Source: Candidatus Gastranaerophilales bacterium (lineage in GTDB: Bacteria; Cyanobacteriota; Vampirovibrionia; Gastranaerophilales; Gastranaerophilaceae). Taken from it: a stretch of 64,000 nucleotides of DNA. Position numbers and translations under genes: made by a program. Location: positions 124,001 to 188,000 of the forward strand of contig CALUVT010000001.1 of the NCBI GenBank assembly GCA_944324345.1, in the 5' to 3' direction. Below are positions 24,076 to 33,824 of this stretch, piece after piece (positions within the stretch are counted from its first letter, which is position 1; each line of letters opens with the position of its first letter). Under the pieces are notes generated by a model. The model made no database searches. It was not told the origin of the DNA and worked only from the letters and a program-made list of their open reading frames with translations.

Positions 24076-25452
24076 ATGGCTGTGAAAGAAAAAGAAAATA
24101 ATTTAGGGATGTTACCGCAGAATATTGAGGCGGAAGAGGCGGTTTTAGGTGCAATTTTGGTTAACCCGAATGTTATAACTAAAGTTGTTGAAGTTCTAAA
24201 GCCCGAGAGTTTTTATAAACCTGCTCACAGATATATATATGATGCCATGTTACAGTTATTTAATTCTAATGAAAGAATTGATATCGTTTCTGTTTCAGAT
24301 GTTTTGAGTTATAATTCCAAACTAGAAACTATCGGCGGACGTGCGTTTGTTAATGATTTGTGCTACAAAACCATTACTACATCCAACATTGAATACTATG
24401 CAAAAATTGTTCAGGAAAAAGCAATAAAAAGAGCACTCATTAACGCAGGCTCAGAAATTGTTTCGTTCGGCTACGACGTAAACCCTATTGACCAATCTTT
24501 AGACAGTGCGGAAAAGCTTATATTTGACATAGCTTCCAAAAAGGCTACATCTGATTTGGTTCATGTAAAAGATTTAGTTTTAAATACTTACGAAAAAATT
24601 GAGTATAGATATGAACACAAAGATGAATTAACAGGTGTTCCGACAGGTTTTTATGAATTGGATGCGATATTGAACGGGTTGCAAAAATCGGATTTAATTA
24701 TATTAGCAGCCAGACCTGCAATGGGTAAGACAGCTTTAGCGTTAAATATAGCCCAAAATGTTGCTCTGAAGGCTAAAACTCCGGTAGCGATATTTTCTCT
24801 TGAAATGTCAAAAGATCAGTTAATGCAGCGTATGTTGTGTTCTGAGGCTGAAATAGATTCCCAAAGAGTAAAAACGGGTAATATGCAAAGCAAGGACTGG
24901 GAAAAACTTGCAACAGCCATGAATGCTTTTGCACAAGCACCTATATACATTGATGATACGTCAGGTTGTACAATAACTGATATTCGTGCGAAATGCAGAA
25001 GATTAAAAATGGAAGAGAAAAATCTCGGACTTGTATTAATAGACTATCTTCAATTGATGGAAAGTGCAGGAAGAGAAGATAGAATGCAGCAAATATCAGC
25101 AATTTCAAGAGGTTTGAAAATTCTTGCAAAAGAATTGGATGTCCCTGTTCTTGCTCTTTCACAATTATCTCGTGCCGTTGAATCAAGAACTGATAAACGC
25201 CCTATGCTTTCAGATTTGAGGGAATCAGGTTCAATTGAGCAGGACGCTGATATTGTTATGTTTATTTATCGTGATGAATATTACAGAAAAGCTGATGAAG
25301 GGGAAGAAGATATTGCATCAAAGGCAGCTTCAAAGGGTGAATCTGAAGTAATAATCGCAAAGCACAGAAACGGATCCGTTGGTTCTGTTAAACTTCTGTT
25401 CCAAGGAAATATTACTAAATTTAAAAATCCGATTAAAACAGATGTATTTTAA
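24076..25452 (+). CDS. dnaB: Replicative DNA helicase DnaB
   Basis: 458 residues. The N-terminal helical primase-binding domain opens with L-P-Q-N-I-E-A-E-E-A-V-L-G-A near 14. The RecA-like ATPase has Walker A A-R-P-A-M-G-K-T-A-L near 210-220, followed by S-L-E-M-S near 240, D-Y-L-Q-L near 320 and S-Q-L-S-R near 365. D-L-R-E-S-G-S-I-E-Q-D-A-D near 380-393 closes the core. No intein. It unwinds DNA at the replication fork as a hexamer. ATG at 24076 with AGGAGA upstream. The last four bases overlap the end of the convergent gene. Confidence 0.97.
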   Translation: MAVKEKENNLGMLPQNIEAEEAVLGAILVNPNVITKVVEVLKPESFYKPAHRYIYDAMLQLFNSNERIDIVSVSDVLSYNSKLETIGGRAFVNDLCYKTITTSNIEYYAKIVQEKAIKRALINAGSEIVSFGYDVNPIDQSLDSAEKLIFDIASKKATSDLVHVKDLVLNTYEKIEYRYEHKDELTGVPTGFYELDAILNGLQKSDLIILAARPAMGKTALALNIAQNVALKAKTPVAIFSLEMSKDQLMQRMLCSEAEIDSQRVKTGNMQSKDWEKLATAMNAFAQAPIYIDDTSGCTITDIRAKCRRLKMEEKNLGLVLIDYLQLMESAGREDRMQQISAISRGLKILAKELDVPVLALSQLSRAVESRTDKRPMLSDLRESGSIEQDADIVMFIYRDEYYRKADEGEEDIASKAASKGESEVIIAKHRNGSVGSVKLLFQGNITKFKNPIKTDVF

Positions 25453-25844
25453 TGTTTTTTTAAATAATCATCAAAGCTTTTTATGTTAACCTTATATCCG
25501 CAACCTTCATGAAGTTTGCCAGGATAGAAAATTCTTTTTGCCGGGTATTTTCTGCACATTGGAAGCCGGTGTTCGTAATCCGAGCATAAGCCTTCTTTTG
25601 TTACAAGTTTACAGGCAAATATAAGATTCCCTTCTTCATCTTTGCCTTTTATGTAAAATCTTTTATAAGCAGGGAAAATAAACTGCATTATCTTAAATTC
25701 TTTTTCCGTATATGTGTCATAACTATACATATAATTGCAGCATTTTCCGCACTTTTTACACTCTCCGGTAATTTCATAAGTTACTTTTTCCGGTACAAAA
25801 TATGAGCGTATTTCGTTAATGATTACAAATAAAAAATCAAGCAT
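25449..25844 (-). CDS. YkgJ-type cysteine-cluster protein (paralogue A)
   Basis: 131 residues with the spaced cysteines of the YkgJ/UPF0153 zinc- or iron-chelating family: C-K-K-C-G-K-C-C near 31-38, then single Cys in F-A-C-K-L and L-C-S-D-Y, M-C-R-K-Y-P near 96 and a final G-C-G-Y near 116. The cofactor and role are not established. The first 20 residues are hydrophobic (L-D-F-L-F-V-I-I-N-E-I), perhaps a membrane contact. A clear paralogue is at 53848-54264. Ends within dnaB by 4 bases. Confidence 0.82.
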   Translation of the reverse strand: MLDFLFVIINEIRSYFVPEKVTYEITGECKKCGKCCNYMYSYDTYTEKEFKIMQFIFPAYKRFYIKGKDEEGNLIFACKLVTKEGLCSDYEHRLPMCRKYPAKRIFYPGKLHEGCGYKVNIKSFDDYLKKH

Positions 25845-25920
25845 AATTTAATGATAACACATTATATTTGCCAATAAAATTATTTTATAATAGAATTAGA
25901 AAGTTGATGAGGGAGTATCA

Positions 25921-28101
25921 ATGACAAAATATTATATAAACAGAAATTTAAAAGCTAAAGAAATGGCAAAAGCAAATATATCAAAGAAATCTAAAAATGA
26001 TGGCGGATTTTTTTCTACTCTTAAATTCATTTTTATAATGTTTTGTGCCTGTACATTAGCAGGTGTTGCATCTTTGGAATTGTACCTTTCATCTCTTCCT
26101 CCTATTGATAATTTGGATAAATTCAAGCCGAATATCGTTACAAAAATTTATTCTTCGGATGATGAGATAATAAAGACGTTTACTGCATATACTTATGAAA
26201 AAATTGAACTTAAAGATATTCCCGATAACTTGAAAAAAGCTTTAATTGCAACGGAAGATAAGAATTTTTACCGTCACCATGGCTATGATTTGACAGGTCT
26301 TGCTCGTTCAATGGTTCAAAATGTTATTGCAGGACGTGTTGTTCAAGGTGCAAGTACCATTACTCAGCAGTTGGCAAGGGTTTTATTTTTGAACAATGAA
26401 AGAACTTTTGACAGAAAATTGAAAGAGTTATTCATTGCTGCAAGGATTGAGAAAACCATTTCTAAAGATCAAATCTTAGAAATGTATATGAATAATGTAT
26501 ATCTAGGTGCAGGAGCATACGGCGTTGAAGCTGCTGCTCAAATTTATTTTGACAAACATTTAAAGGATTGTAGCCTTTCAGAATTGGCTTTAATAGCAGG
26601 TTTGCCACAGGCACCTTCTGTATATAATCCTTTTAATAACATGGATTTGGCTGTTCAAAGACGTAATCAGGTCCTTTTGAGAATGTATAAAATGCGTTAC
26701 ATAACAAAAGATGAGTATGAATCCGCAAAAGATGCGAAAGTTCGTCTTGCTAAAGTTCCGCAATTTTATACAACTAACAAAGCTCCATATTTTTGTGACT
26801 ACGTCTTAAAAGAACTGGAAAGCTTAGGTTTTGATGAAGCTGAAATTTCACAAGGCGGTTACAAGGTTGTTACTACCCTTAATTATAAAGCCCAAAAAGC
26901 AGCCGATGAAGCTATTACAAGAAACCTTGTAAACTGGGGACTTCGTGGGGACAAAAATCAAGCTGCGGTATTTGCATACAGCCCTGTTGATGGCAAAATT
27001 CTGGTCTACTCCGGCGGAAAAGATTATACAAAGAGTCAATATGACAGAGTAACTCAAGCTGTCAGACCACCCGGATCTGCGTTTAAGCCAATTGTATATG
27101 CAGCTGCCATGGAAAAAGGCATTAGTCCTAACGATATGATCGAAGACAGACCTATTACAATAGGACAATGGTCTCCTCACAATTATGGAAACAAATATAG
27201 AGGAAACATCCCTGTATATACAGCTTTGATGGTATCTTCCAATGTTTGTGCAGCAAGAATGATAAAAGAGGTTGGTATCCGTTCGGTTATTCAAATAGCA
27301 AGAGTTTTGGGTATCGAAACCCCTCTTGAATATGACTATACTATTGCTCTAGGATCAAATGGGGTAAAACTTTTCGAGTTTACAAGAGCTTACGGAGCTT
27401 TTGCAAACGGTGGTTATGTTGTTCAGCCTTATTCTGTTGAAAGAGTTGAAACATCTCGTGGCAAAGTTGTATATAGAGCTCCAAAAACGAAGATTTCTCA
27501 TCAATTAAGCATGAATACAGCTGCAGAAATGACCGCAATGATGAGAACTGTAATAACAAACGGAACAGGTCGTGCAGCCAATATTGGTAAACCTGCTGCA
27601 GGAAAAACAGGAACAACTGATGATAACAAAGACGCATATTTTGTAGGTTACACTCCAAATATCGTTGCAGGTGTCTGGGTTGGGAATGATGATAATACCG
27701 TTATGAATAAGGGTGTTCAAGGCGGTACTGTTCCTGCTTTAATATGGAAGGATATGATGAAAGTTGCTACAGAACCTTATGGAAAAGCAGAATTTAACTA
27801 TCCTGAAGTAAAGTTGATTCCATTTGCTGCAGGTTCTAATATCAAAATTATAGGTGAAGAAGAGAAAGTTCAGGAAGAAGCAAACAATCAAAATACCAAC
27901 GGTGATACAAATGGTTTGGATGCTCAGTCTGCTCAAACAGCTCAAGAAGCTGTTCAAAATGTGGTTAAAACAATAAACGCAAATAAAAAATCTGAGCCTT
28001 CAAAAATTCAACAAAACCCTCTTCCTGTTACCAAACCGGTTGCTCCTTCAAAACCTGCTTCAGCCCCGATTCCTATGGCTGTTCCGGATTCACTTCATTA
28101 A
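25921..28101 (+). CDS. Penicillin-binding protein 1A (bifunctional transglycosylase/transpeptidase)
   Basis: 726 residues. An N-terminal membrane anchor spans about 32-54. The GT51 glycosyltransferase follows: A-T-E-D-K-N-F-Y-R-H-H-G near 114-125 with the catalytic Glu, then G-A-S-T-I-T-Q-Q-L-A-R near 146 and R-K-L-K-E near 165. The transpeptidase has S-A-F-K near 389 (nucleophile Ser), S-S-N near 440 and K-T-G-T-T near 561. The last 100 residues are Gln/Asn/Pro-rich and disordered. It builds and cross-links peptidoglycan at the inner membrane. ATG after a GAGGGAG site. It is followed 26 bases later by rnhC, so probably co-transcribed. Confidence 0.95.
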   Translation: MTKYYINRNLKAKEMAKANISKKSKNDGGFFSTLKFIFIMFCACTLAGVASLELYLSSLPPIDNLDKFKPNIVTKIYSSDDEIIKTFTAYTYEKIELKDIPDNLKKALIATEDKNFYRHHGYDLTGLARSMVQNVIAGRVVQGASTITQQLARVLFLNNERTFDRKLKELFIAARIEKTISKDQILEMYMNNVYLGAGAYGVEAAAQIYFDKHLKDCSLSELALIAGLPQAPSVYNPFNNMDLAVQRRNQVLLRMYKMRYITKDEYESAKDAKVRLAKVPQFYTTNKAPYFCDYVLKELESLGFDEAEISQGGYKVVTTLNYKAQKAADEAITRNLVNWGLRGDKNQAAVFAYSPVDGKILVYSGGKDYTKSQYDRVTQAVRPPGSAFKPIVYAAAMEKGISPNDMIEDRPITIGQWSPHNYGNKYRGNIPVYTALMVSSNVCAARMIKEVGIRSVIQIARVLGIETPLEYDYTIALGSNGVKLFEFTRAYGAFANGGYVVQPYSVERVETSRGKVVYRAPKTKISHQLSMNTAAEMTAMMRTVITNGTGRAANIGKPAAGKTGTTDDNKDAYFVGYTPNIVAGVWVGNDDNTVMNKGVQGGTVPALIWKDMMKVATEPYGKAEFNYPEVKLIPFAAGSNIKIIGEEEKVQEEANNQNTNGDTNGLDAQSAQTAQEAVQNVVKTINANKKSEPSKIQQNPLPVTKPVAPSKPASAPIPMAVPDSLH

Positions 28102-28127
28102 TTTTCAGATGTAATAAAGAGAGGCTT

Positions 28128-28772
28128 ATGACTAATTTTGTAGCACATATTGGTACGGACGAATCCGGTAAAGGAGATTTTTTTGGTCCACTGGTTATTG
28201 CAGGGGTTCTTGTTGATGAGAAAAATTCGGAATTATTCAAAAATCTCGGAATAAAAGACAGCAAAAAATTATCAGATAAAAAGATGCTGTCTTTATCAAA
28301 CGAAATTAAAAAGAATGCCCCGCATTCTATTATTATGATTTCTAATTCTAAATATAATGAACTTTACTCAAATATAGGAAATTTAAACAGACTTCTCGCC
28401 TGGGGACATGCAAGAGCAATAGAAAATATTTTGAATAATACTACTTGTGAATACGCTTTATCTGACAAATTTGGTGATGAAAGTTTGATTAAATCTGCAT
28501 TAATGAAAAATGGCAGAAGTATAAGACTTGAACAAATGTGTAAAGCAGAAAGCGATATTGCAGTAGCTGCTGCGTCCGTTCTTGCAAGGGCCGCTTTTGT
28601 CCAGAAAATGCAGTCGATGGAAACAACTTATGGTATAAAATTTCAGAAAGGCTGTTCAAACCTTGTAAAAGATGTAGCTTTTGAATTTATTAACAAGTAT
28701 GGAAAAGAAAAATTAAAAGATGTTTGCAAAACACATTTTAAAACATATAATGAAATTTTATTAAATTGTTGA
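28128..28772 (+). CDS. rnhC: Ribonuclease HIII-like, without the N-terminal domain
   Basis: 214 residues. The type 2 RNase H core opens with G-T-D-E-S-G-K-G-D-F-F-G-P-L near 9-22, whose insertion (GKGDxFGPL) marks the HIII subtype over HII. Further acidic residues of the active site are in I-K-D-S-K near 45 and E-S-D-I-A near 141. RNase HIII usually has an extra N-terminal TBP-like substrate-binding domain of about 80 residues; here the core begins at residue 9 and no longer frame exists upstream. It removes RNA from RNA-DNA hybrids. Ends with TGA. Confidence 0.85.
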   Translation: MTNFVAHIGTDESGKGDFFGPLVIAGVLVDEKNSELFKNLGIKDSKKLSDKKMLSLSNEIKKNAPHSIIMISNSKYNELYSNIGNLNRLLAWGHARAIENILNNTTCEYALSDKFGDESLIKSALMKNGRSIRLEQMCKAESDIAVAAASVLARAAFVQKMQSMETTYGIKFQKGCSNLVKDVAFEFINKYGKEKLKDVCKTHFKTYNEILLNC

Positions 28773-28841
28773 AAATTAATTAAATATAGTTTATAATAGT
28801 ATATATTTGAGGGATGTTAGAATAAGCAACGAGGTGATTTG

Positions 28842-30716
28842 ATGAAGTTTGCTAAGGATAATTTTTTACATTTTGATGGTCGTATGAATAATATTTTAGT
28901 CAGGGAAAATAAGTGTTTCTATTCTGCTTTTACCCTAGCGGAAATGATGGTAGTCATGTTGATACTAAGTATCATAATGGCAGCAATGGCTCCAGTTATG
29001 ACAACAAGAAACAAACTAGATCAATCGGCTCCTTGGTCTTGGGCAACTAATGGATCAGATGCATATTATGGCATAGGAGATGCACAAGTCGCCATGATAG
29101 GTCAAGAAGAGGTAAAGCCGACAGATGATGGGGCAAGATTAATAATCAATTCCCCATCTAGTCTCAATCATATATTGTTTAAAAACGGTGATACGACTAA
29201 TGGCCTTTTAAACATGTCAAATTATAATGTTTTTCTTGGAAAACTTTCAAATGGTCAAACAATAGGCTCTCGTTCGACAGGTTTGGGATACGATATAGCC
29301 CCAAGCGGTCCTTTCTCAGTTTCATTAGGTATTCGTTCGTCATCAAGCGGTCAGTATTCATTATCTATTGGTCGTTCTAATAGTGCAGACGACTTGGGTT
29401 CAATAGCAATTGGTTCTGTAAATACAGCAACGGCACGTAATGTTATAGCACAGGGATCCAGTAATGAAGTGTCAGGAGACTACTCAATAGCAATCGGTCA
29501 AAGTAATACTGTAAGTGGTCAGGATTCCATTGTTTTAGGTCGCAGTAATACTTTAGATACAGATAATTCAATCGGTATAGGCTTGGGAGTAACGTCTGCA
29601 GAGAATAGTATTGCAATAGGGAATTCATCTGGTGCATCAGGGAGTAGTTCAATTGCTATAGGTTCAAATGCATTAGCTTCAACATATTTATCTATAGCAA
29701 TTGGAGCTGAAGAAGTGAATGTTTCTGGAATGTATGGAGTTGCTATTGGGAGTAATGTAGATGCATTAGGAGATTCAACTATTGCGATTGGTAATAATGC
29801 AGAGTCATTGCAACCTTCAGCAGTTTCTATTGGGGATGTTACTTCTGCTGGGAATGTTTCTGCAGTTGCCATAGGTAGTGAAGCTTCTGCAAGCGACATG
29901 TACTCTATAGCGTTAGGATATTCTGTTAATGCTACTGCATATAGAGCGATTGCTATAGGGAAATCAGCTTACGCATCAGGGAAAAATTCAATAGCAATAG
30001 GCCCGCATGCTAGAGCTACTGGCGAGGGGGCTATTGCAATAGGTCAAGAAGCTTGTAGTAATATAAGTGGGAAAAAGGTTGTTTGTATCGGATATCAATC
30101 CGGCCCAGAAGAAATTTCTTTGCGAACAGAAGATAACGTTATTTATCTTGGGAATAAAGATTCTACCGTATATATCCCAGGAAGTTTAATTGTTGGTGAT
30201 AATGTTTATTTAAATTCAAAGGGATCGGGTGCAATAATTTTAAGACCAAGTAATGCTAGGACTGTTCCTATGACTCTAAGAGCGGATGATCGGAATAATT
30301 TCAATAGAAACCCAGAGTATGCTGATAACTTAAGAAAGTATCCTACAGATGTTGCATCTGATGAGCAAACTCTTTTCAATAAGTATGGCCCACAGTCCGA
30401 TCGTCGATTAAAATATGTGGGCAGCGAAAGTACATCAGGCCTTGATAAAATTCGTCAGTTGAAAGTTTTCAATTACACGTTCAAAAAAGACAAAAAGAAA
30501 GTTCCGCATGTAGGTGTTATAGCTCAAGATTTGCAAAAGGTATTCCCTAATGCAGTGAAAAAAGGTGTAGACGGATTTTTGACAATTCGTATGGAAGATA
30601 TGTTCTATGCCATGATAAATGCTATTAAAGAACTTGATTTGAGATACAGGGCACAAGAAAAACGTATTGATGAGCTTGAAGCACGCATTCAAAAACTTGA
30701 GGCAAAATTGAAATAA
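28842..30716 (+). CDS. Chimeric surface protein: type IV pilin N-terminus, YadA-like head repeats, S74 chaperone
   Basis: 624 residues from the ATG at 28842 (GAGGTGA site). Residues 27-58 are a class III signal: Y-S-A then F-T-L-A-E-M-M-V-V-M and a hydrophobic helix to about 50. A prepilin peptidase would cut after A29, leaving Phe+1 and Glu+5. Residues about 150-418 hold around 18 repeats of 14-15 residues with an S-I-A-I-G core, the left-handed beta-roll of trimeric autotransporter heads. From about 515 comes a peptidase_S74 intramolecular chaperone with the Ser-Lys dyad in S-D-R-R-L-K. A coiled coil (I-D-E-L-E-A-R-I-Q-K-L-E) ends the protein. Expected to trimerise, self-cleave at the S74 domain and sit on the cell surface. 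A terminator follows. Confidence 0.88.
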   Translation: MKFAKDNFLHFDGRMNNILVRENKCFYSAFTLAEMMVVMLILSIIMAAMAPVMTTRNKLDQSAPWSWATNGSDAYYGIGDAQVAMIGQEEVKPTDDGARLIINSPSSLNHILFKNGDTTNGLLNMSNYNVFLGKLSNGQTIGSRSTGLGYDIAPSGPFSVSLGIRSSSSGQYSLSIGRSNSADDLGSIAIGSVNTATARNVIAQGSSNEVSGDYSIAIGQSNTVSGQDSIVLGRSNTLDTDNSIGIGLGVTSAENSIAIGNSSGASGSSSIAIGSNALASTYLSIAIGAEEVNVSGMYGVAIGSNVDALGDSTIAIGNNAESLQPSAVSIGDVTSAGNVSAVAIGSEASASDMYSIALGYSVNATAYRAIAIGKSAYASGKNSIAIGPHARATGEGAIAIGQEACSNISGKKVVCIGYQSGPEEISLRTEDNVIYLGNKDSTVYIPGSLIVGDNVYLNSKGSGAIILRPSNARTVPMTLRADDRNNFNRNPEYADNLRKYPTDVASDEQTLFNKYGPQSDRRLKYVGSESTSGLDKIRQLKVFNYTFKKDKKKVPHVGVIAQDLQKVFPNAVKKGVDGFLTIRMEDMFYAMINAIKELDLRYRAQEKRIDELEARIQKLEAKLK

Positions 30717-30744
30717 TGCTTTGTTAAATAATTTCAATTATAAT

Positions 30745-30768
30745 ACCGCATGAAAATGCGGTTTTTTA
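30745..30768 (+). terminator. Rho-independent terminator after the chimeric adhesin gene
   Basis: ACCGCAT-GAAA-ATGCGGT stem-loop (30745-30762) followed by TTTTTT. It separates the adhesin gene from the motor operon, so the two are transcribed apart. Confidence 0.88.
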
Positions 30769-30827
30769 TTTTGCCATATTCGACAATATATGTTATAATC
30801 CGAATAAGAGAAGATGATGGAGAGATT

Positions 30828-31733
30828 ATGAATTTAGTGCACATTTTTACGGATATTCCAATTCTTATTGTAATATTTACTTTTTTGTTTTCAATTGCTT
30901 ACTGTATGAAAAATTATATTTTTGTCAGTAAAAATTTGAAAATTTTATTAGCATTTATTTCAAGGTTTAAAAAAACAGATTTGAACTTCAGGTTCAAGGA
31001 AATTGACGAGTGGATGAGCATAAATCCTTATGTTTCTGCTGCTTGGTTGGAGTTTAAAAACACTCTTGTTTTTTCTGAATCTGTTGCACTAAAAGGTAAA
31101 AATAACGATTTGACTTACAAAGAGGTATCTTCGACTGTTCAAAATATCCAAACAACAGTTGATCCTTTGTACTTTTTTAATGAAGAAACTCTTATTACTT
31201 CGAAATTTAACAACAAGTTTTTGCAAACTGTGCCTACTATATTAACAGGTTTTGGACCTTTATTTACTTTCTTAAACATTGCAATTGCGTTTGGGAAAAT
31301 TGATTTTTCATCTCAAGAAAAAACAATTGCCTCTGTTGCGGGTTTGATGTCGAGCATGCAGACAGCTGCACTTGTTTCAGTTATTGCGGTTGGTTCTTCT
31401 CTTATATTCTTAATGTTTGAAAGAATTTCTTTCCAGCTTTTGTGTAAAAGACCTTTATCAGCTTGCGAAGATATAATGGGCAAGCTTTTTGATAATATTT
31501 CATCGGAGAAATTCTTACTTGAGCTTTTGAAAGAAACAAAAATTCAAAATAATTCAATATCAAATCTTATTACTGCAATGCCTCAACAATTTAAAGTAGC
31601 ATTGAATTCAGGAATTGCGAGTAATCTTGTCCCTTATCTTGAAAACCTCATATTTGGTATAAATCAAATGAACAAACACATGAAGGAAGTTGCCAAGAAA
31701 AGTGGAGGCGATGATGTTGATGATTTGTTCTAA
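30828..31733 (+). CDS. MotA/TolQ/ExbB-like proton channel protein, ZorA-like
   Basis: 301 residues from the ATG at 30828 (GGAGAG site); an upstream frame start at 30750 lies inside a terminator and is rejected. Transmembrane segments appear near 8-27, 140-165 (P-T-I-L-T-G-F-G-P-L-F-T-F-L) and 185-212 (A-A-L-V-S-V-I-A-V-G-S-S-L-I-F-L). The G-F-G-P-L-F-T-F-L and A-G-L-M-S-S-M-Q-T-A-A-L stretches are those of the MotA/ZorA superfamily pore helices. A cytoplasmic loop of about 100 residues lies between helices 1 and 2. The C-terminal tail is about 90 residues, much shorter than that of Zorya ZorA (several hundred). It forms a pair with the next gene, 18 bases on. Confidence 0.8.
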   Translation: MNLVHIFTDIPILIVIFTFLFSIAYCMKNYIFVSKNLKILLAFISRFKKTDLNFRFKEIDEWMSINPYVSAAWLEFKNTLVFSESVALKGKNNDLTYKEVSSTVQNIQTTVDPLYFFNEETLITSKFNNKFLQTVPTILTGFGPLFTFLNIAIAFGKIDFSSQEKTIASVAGLMSSMQTAALVSVIAVGSSLIFLMFERISFQLLCKRPLSACEDIMGKLFDNISSEKFLLELLKETKIQNNSISNLITAMPQQFKVALNSGIASNLVPYLENLIFGINQMNKHMKEVAKKSGGDDVDDLF

Positions 31734-31751
31734 CTATGAAGGGACGGGTAA

Positions 31752-32450
31752 ATGTCTTTAATGCTTAGAAAAACTTCTCAAGCGGAAGGTGATAACAATA
31801 TATTCTGGACTACTATGGCAGATTTGTTATTAGGTCTGGCTATTATTTTTATGACATTGTTTGTTCTTGCAATGACAGGTTTTACCCAGCAAACGTTAGA
31901 ACAGAAAAGGCACCAGATTGAGGTTAATAAGGAATTGATTGAAAATCTCAAAAAAGCTAATATAGAAGCTGAAGTTGATCCTATGACAGGTGATATAAAA
32001 ATTTCTGACTTGGAGTTGTTTGAGGTTGGCAGTTACAATCTTTCTTCTAAAGGTAAAAATTATTTGGATAAACTTGTTCCGATATATATAAATACTATAT
32101 TTTCTAAGAGTGAATTAATTGATGAAATAGAGAATATTATAATACAAGGTCATACAGACAGTCAGTCCTTTTCGGGGGTCAAAAATCCTGATGTTCAATA
32201 TTTGAAAAATATGGAACTAAGTTTGCAAAGGGCAAATTCTGTTGCGTCATATATGTTTAATACGAATATTGATAAGCAGTATAATAATAAATTAAAAAAG
32301 ATGCTTGTTGTTGAGGGTAAGAGCTATTCGGAACCTGTTTTGGTTAATGGGAAAGAGGATTATAACAAGAGCAGACGTGTTGAATTGCGTTTAAAAGTTA
32401 AGAAAATGGATATAACGGATATTATTTTTGGTGAGATACAGCATTTATGA
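31752..32450 (+). CDS. MotB/ZorB-like stator partner with OmpA domain
   Basis: 232 residues. One transmembrane helix near 19-42 contains the likely proton-carrying Asp in M-A-D-L-L-L-G-L. After a short coiled-coil linker comes an OmpA/MotB peptidoglycan-binding domain (about 90-220): [10 protein letters not shown] near 131, L-S-L-Q-R-A-N-S-V near 155 and S-R-R-V-E-L-R near 209. With the preceding gene it should make a 5:2 stator that turns proton flow into movement across the periplasm. Its TGA overlaps the start of the UPF0210 gene by 4 bases. Confidence 0.85.
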   Translation: MSLMLRKTSQAEGDNNIFWTTMADLLLGLAIIFMTLFVLAMTGFTQQTLEQKRHQIEVNKELIENLKKANIEAEVDPMTGDIKISDLELFEVGSYNLSSKGKNYLDKLVPIYINTIFSKSELIDEIENIIIQGHTDSQSFSGVKNPDVQYLKNMELSLQRANSVASYMFNTNIDKQYNNKLKKMLVVEGKSYSEPVLVNGKEDYNKSRRVELRLKVKKMDITDIIFGEIQHL

Positions 32451-33808
32451 TAGATACTTCAGGAATTCTTGAAACAATAAATATGATAAAACTTCATAAC
32501 CTTGATATAAGAACGGTTACGATGGCTATAAGTTTAAGAGATTGTATGGGCTCTGATATTGATGTTGTATGCGACAAAATTTATAACAAAATTACTAAAT
32601 ATGCTAAACATCTTGTGGAATATGCAAACGAATTCGAAAACGATTATTCCATACCTATTGTTAATAAAAGAATTTCGGTTACTCCGATATCAATAATAGG
32701 AGAATCTTGTGACAACCCTGATTATGTTAAAATAGCGAAGACTTTAGATAAAGCTGCAAAGGCTGTAGGAGTAAATTTTGTAGGCGGTTTCTCCGCTCTT
32801 GTGGAAAAGGGGATGACAAAGGGCGATGAATTATTAATTGAAAGTATTCCTGAGGCTTTGGCTCAGACGGAGCGTCTTTGTTCTTCAATAAATGTAGCAT
32901 CTTCAAAGGCCGGTATAAATATGGATGCGGTTTTAAAAATGGCTCATATAATAAAAAAATCTGCCTGGTTAACTAAAGACTCTGATGGCATTGGTGCTGC
33001 TAAGCTTGTTGTCTTTTGTAATTCTCCCGGAGATAATCCTTTTATGGCGGGTGCTTTTTGTGGATATGGAGAGCCTGAGTGTGCTTTGAATATTGGAGTG
33101 TCTGGCCCGGGTGTAGTTAGAGCTGCAATTGAATCACTTGATAAGGATGCAGATATGAGTTGTTTGGCGAATAAAATTAAACAAATAGCTTATAAAATAA
33201 CAACAACAGGTGAACTTGTAGGGAGAAAACTTGCCCAAAGATTAAATGTTCCATTCGGGGTTATAGATTTGTCACTTGCACCAACACCTGCTTTGGGAGA
33301 TAGTGTAGCAGGAATTTTTCAGGCAATGGGGCTGGAACATGCTGGAGCTCACGGAACTACAGCTGCACTTGCTATGCTCAATGATGCAGTTAAAAAAGGC
33401 GGCATAATGGCAAGTTCTTATGTCGGAGGGTTGTCAGGAGCATTTATTCCGGTTTCAGAAGATGCAGGCATGATTGAGGCTGCATCCAAAGGATATTTAA
33501 CTTTTGATAAATTGGAAGCTATGACATCAGTATGTTCTGTCGGACTTGATATGATAGCAATCCCAGGTGACACAGAGGTTGAAACTATTGCAGGTATTAT
33601 AGCAGATGAAATGGCAATTGGAATGATTAATAAAAAGACTACTGCGGTTAGAGTTATTCCTGTTGCAGGGAAAAAAGTCGGGGATGAAGTTGTATACGGC
33701 GGCTTGTTGGGTAAAGCACCTATTATGGCAGTAAATAATTTATCTTCAAAAGGATTTGTACAAAGGGGCGGTAGAATTCCTGCTCCTATTCATAGTTTGA
33801 ATAATTAG
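32447..33808 (+). CDS. UPF0210 (DUF711/PFL family) protein
   Basis: 453 residues, the usual length of this family. Recognisable features are D-I-R-T-V-T-M near 19, V-G-G-F-S-A-L-V near 119, G-V-S-G-P-G-V-V near 222 and G-M-I-E-A-A-S-K-G near 342. The family has a glycyl-radical-enzyme-like fold (pyruvate formate-lyase related), but no activity is established to my knowledge. An ACT-domain gene often precedes it elsewhere; here the motor pair does, joined by a 4-base ATGA overlap. The coupling to a motor is unexpected and could be chance of operon structure. Confidence 0.88.
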   Translation: MIDTSGILETINMIKLHNLDIRTVTMAISLRDCMGSDIDVVCDKIYNKITKYAKHLVEYANEFENDYSIPIVNKRISVTPISIIGESCDNPDYVKIAKTLDKAAKAVGVNFVGGFSALVEKGMTKGDELLIESIPEALAQTERLCSSINVASSKAGINMDAVLKMAHIIKKSAWLTKDSDGIGAAKLVVFCNSPGDNPFMAGAFCGYGEPECALNIGVSGPGVVRAAIESLDKDADMSCLANKIKQIAYKITTTGELVGRKLAQRLNVPFGVIDLSLAPTPALGDSVAGIFQAMGLEHAGAHGTTAALAMLNDAVKKGGIMASSYVGGLSGAFIPVSEDAGMIEAASKGYLTFDKLEAMTSVCSVGLDMIAIPGDTEVETIAGIIADEMAIGMINKKTTAVRVIPVAGKKVGDEVVYGGLLGKAPIMAVNNLSSKGFVQRGGRIPAPIHSLNN

Positions 33809-33824
33809 GGGAAAGTAAAAATTT

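Noticed and set aside
29519-29899. Long minus-strand frame opposite the adhesin repeats
   Set aside because: The repeated plus-strand sequence produces a repeated antisense frame. It has no start signal and no independent features.
30750-30827. Upstream extension of the ZorA-like protein
   Set aside because: The region contains the adhesin terminator hairpin, and the ATG at 30828 has a good ribosome site.
30828-32450. Complete Zorya anti-phage system
   Set aside because: Only the ZorA/ZorB-like pair is present. ZorC, ZorD and ZorE are absent and the channel lacks the long tail, so I call it a motor pair only.
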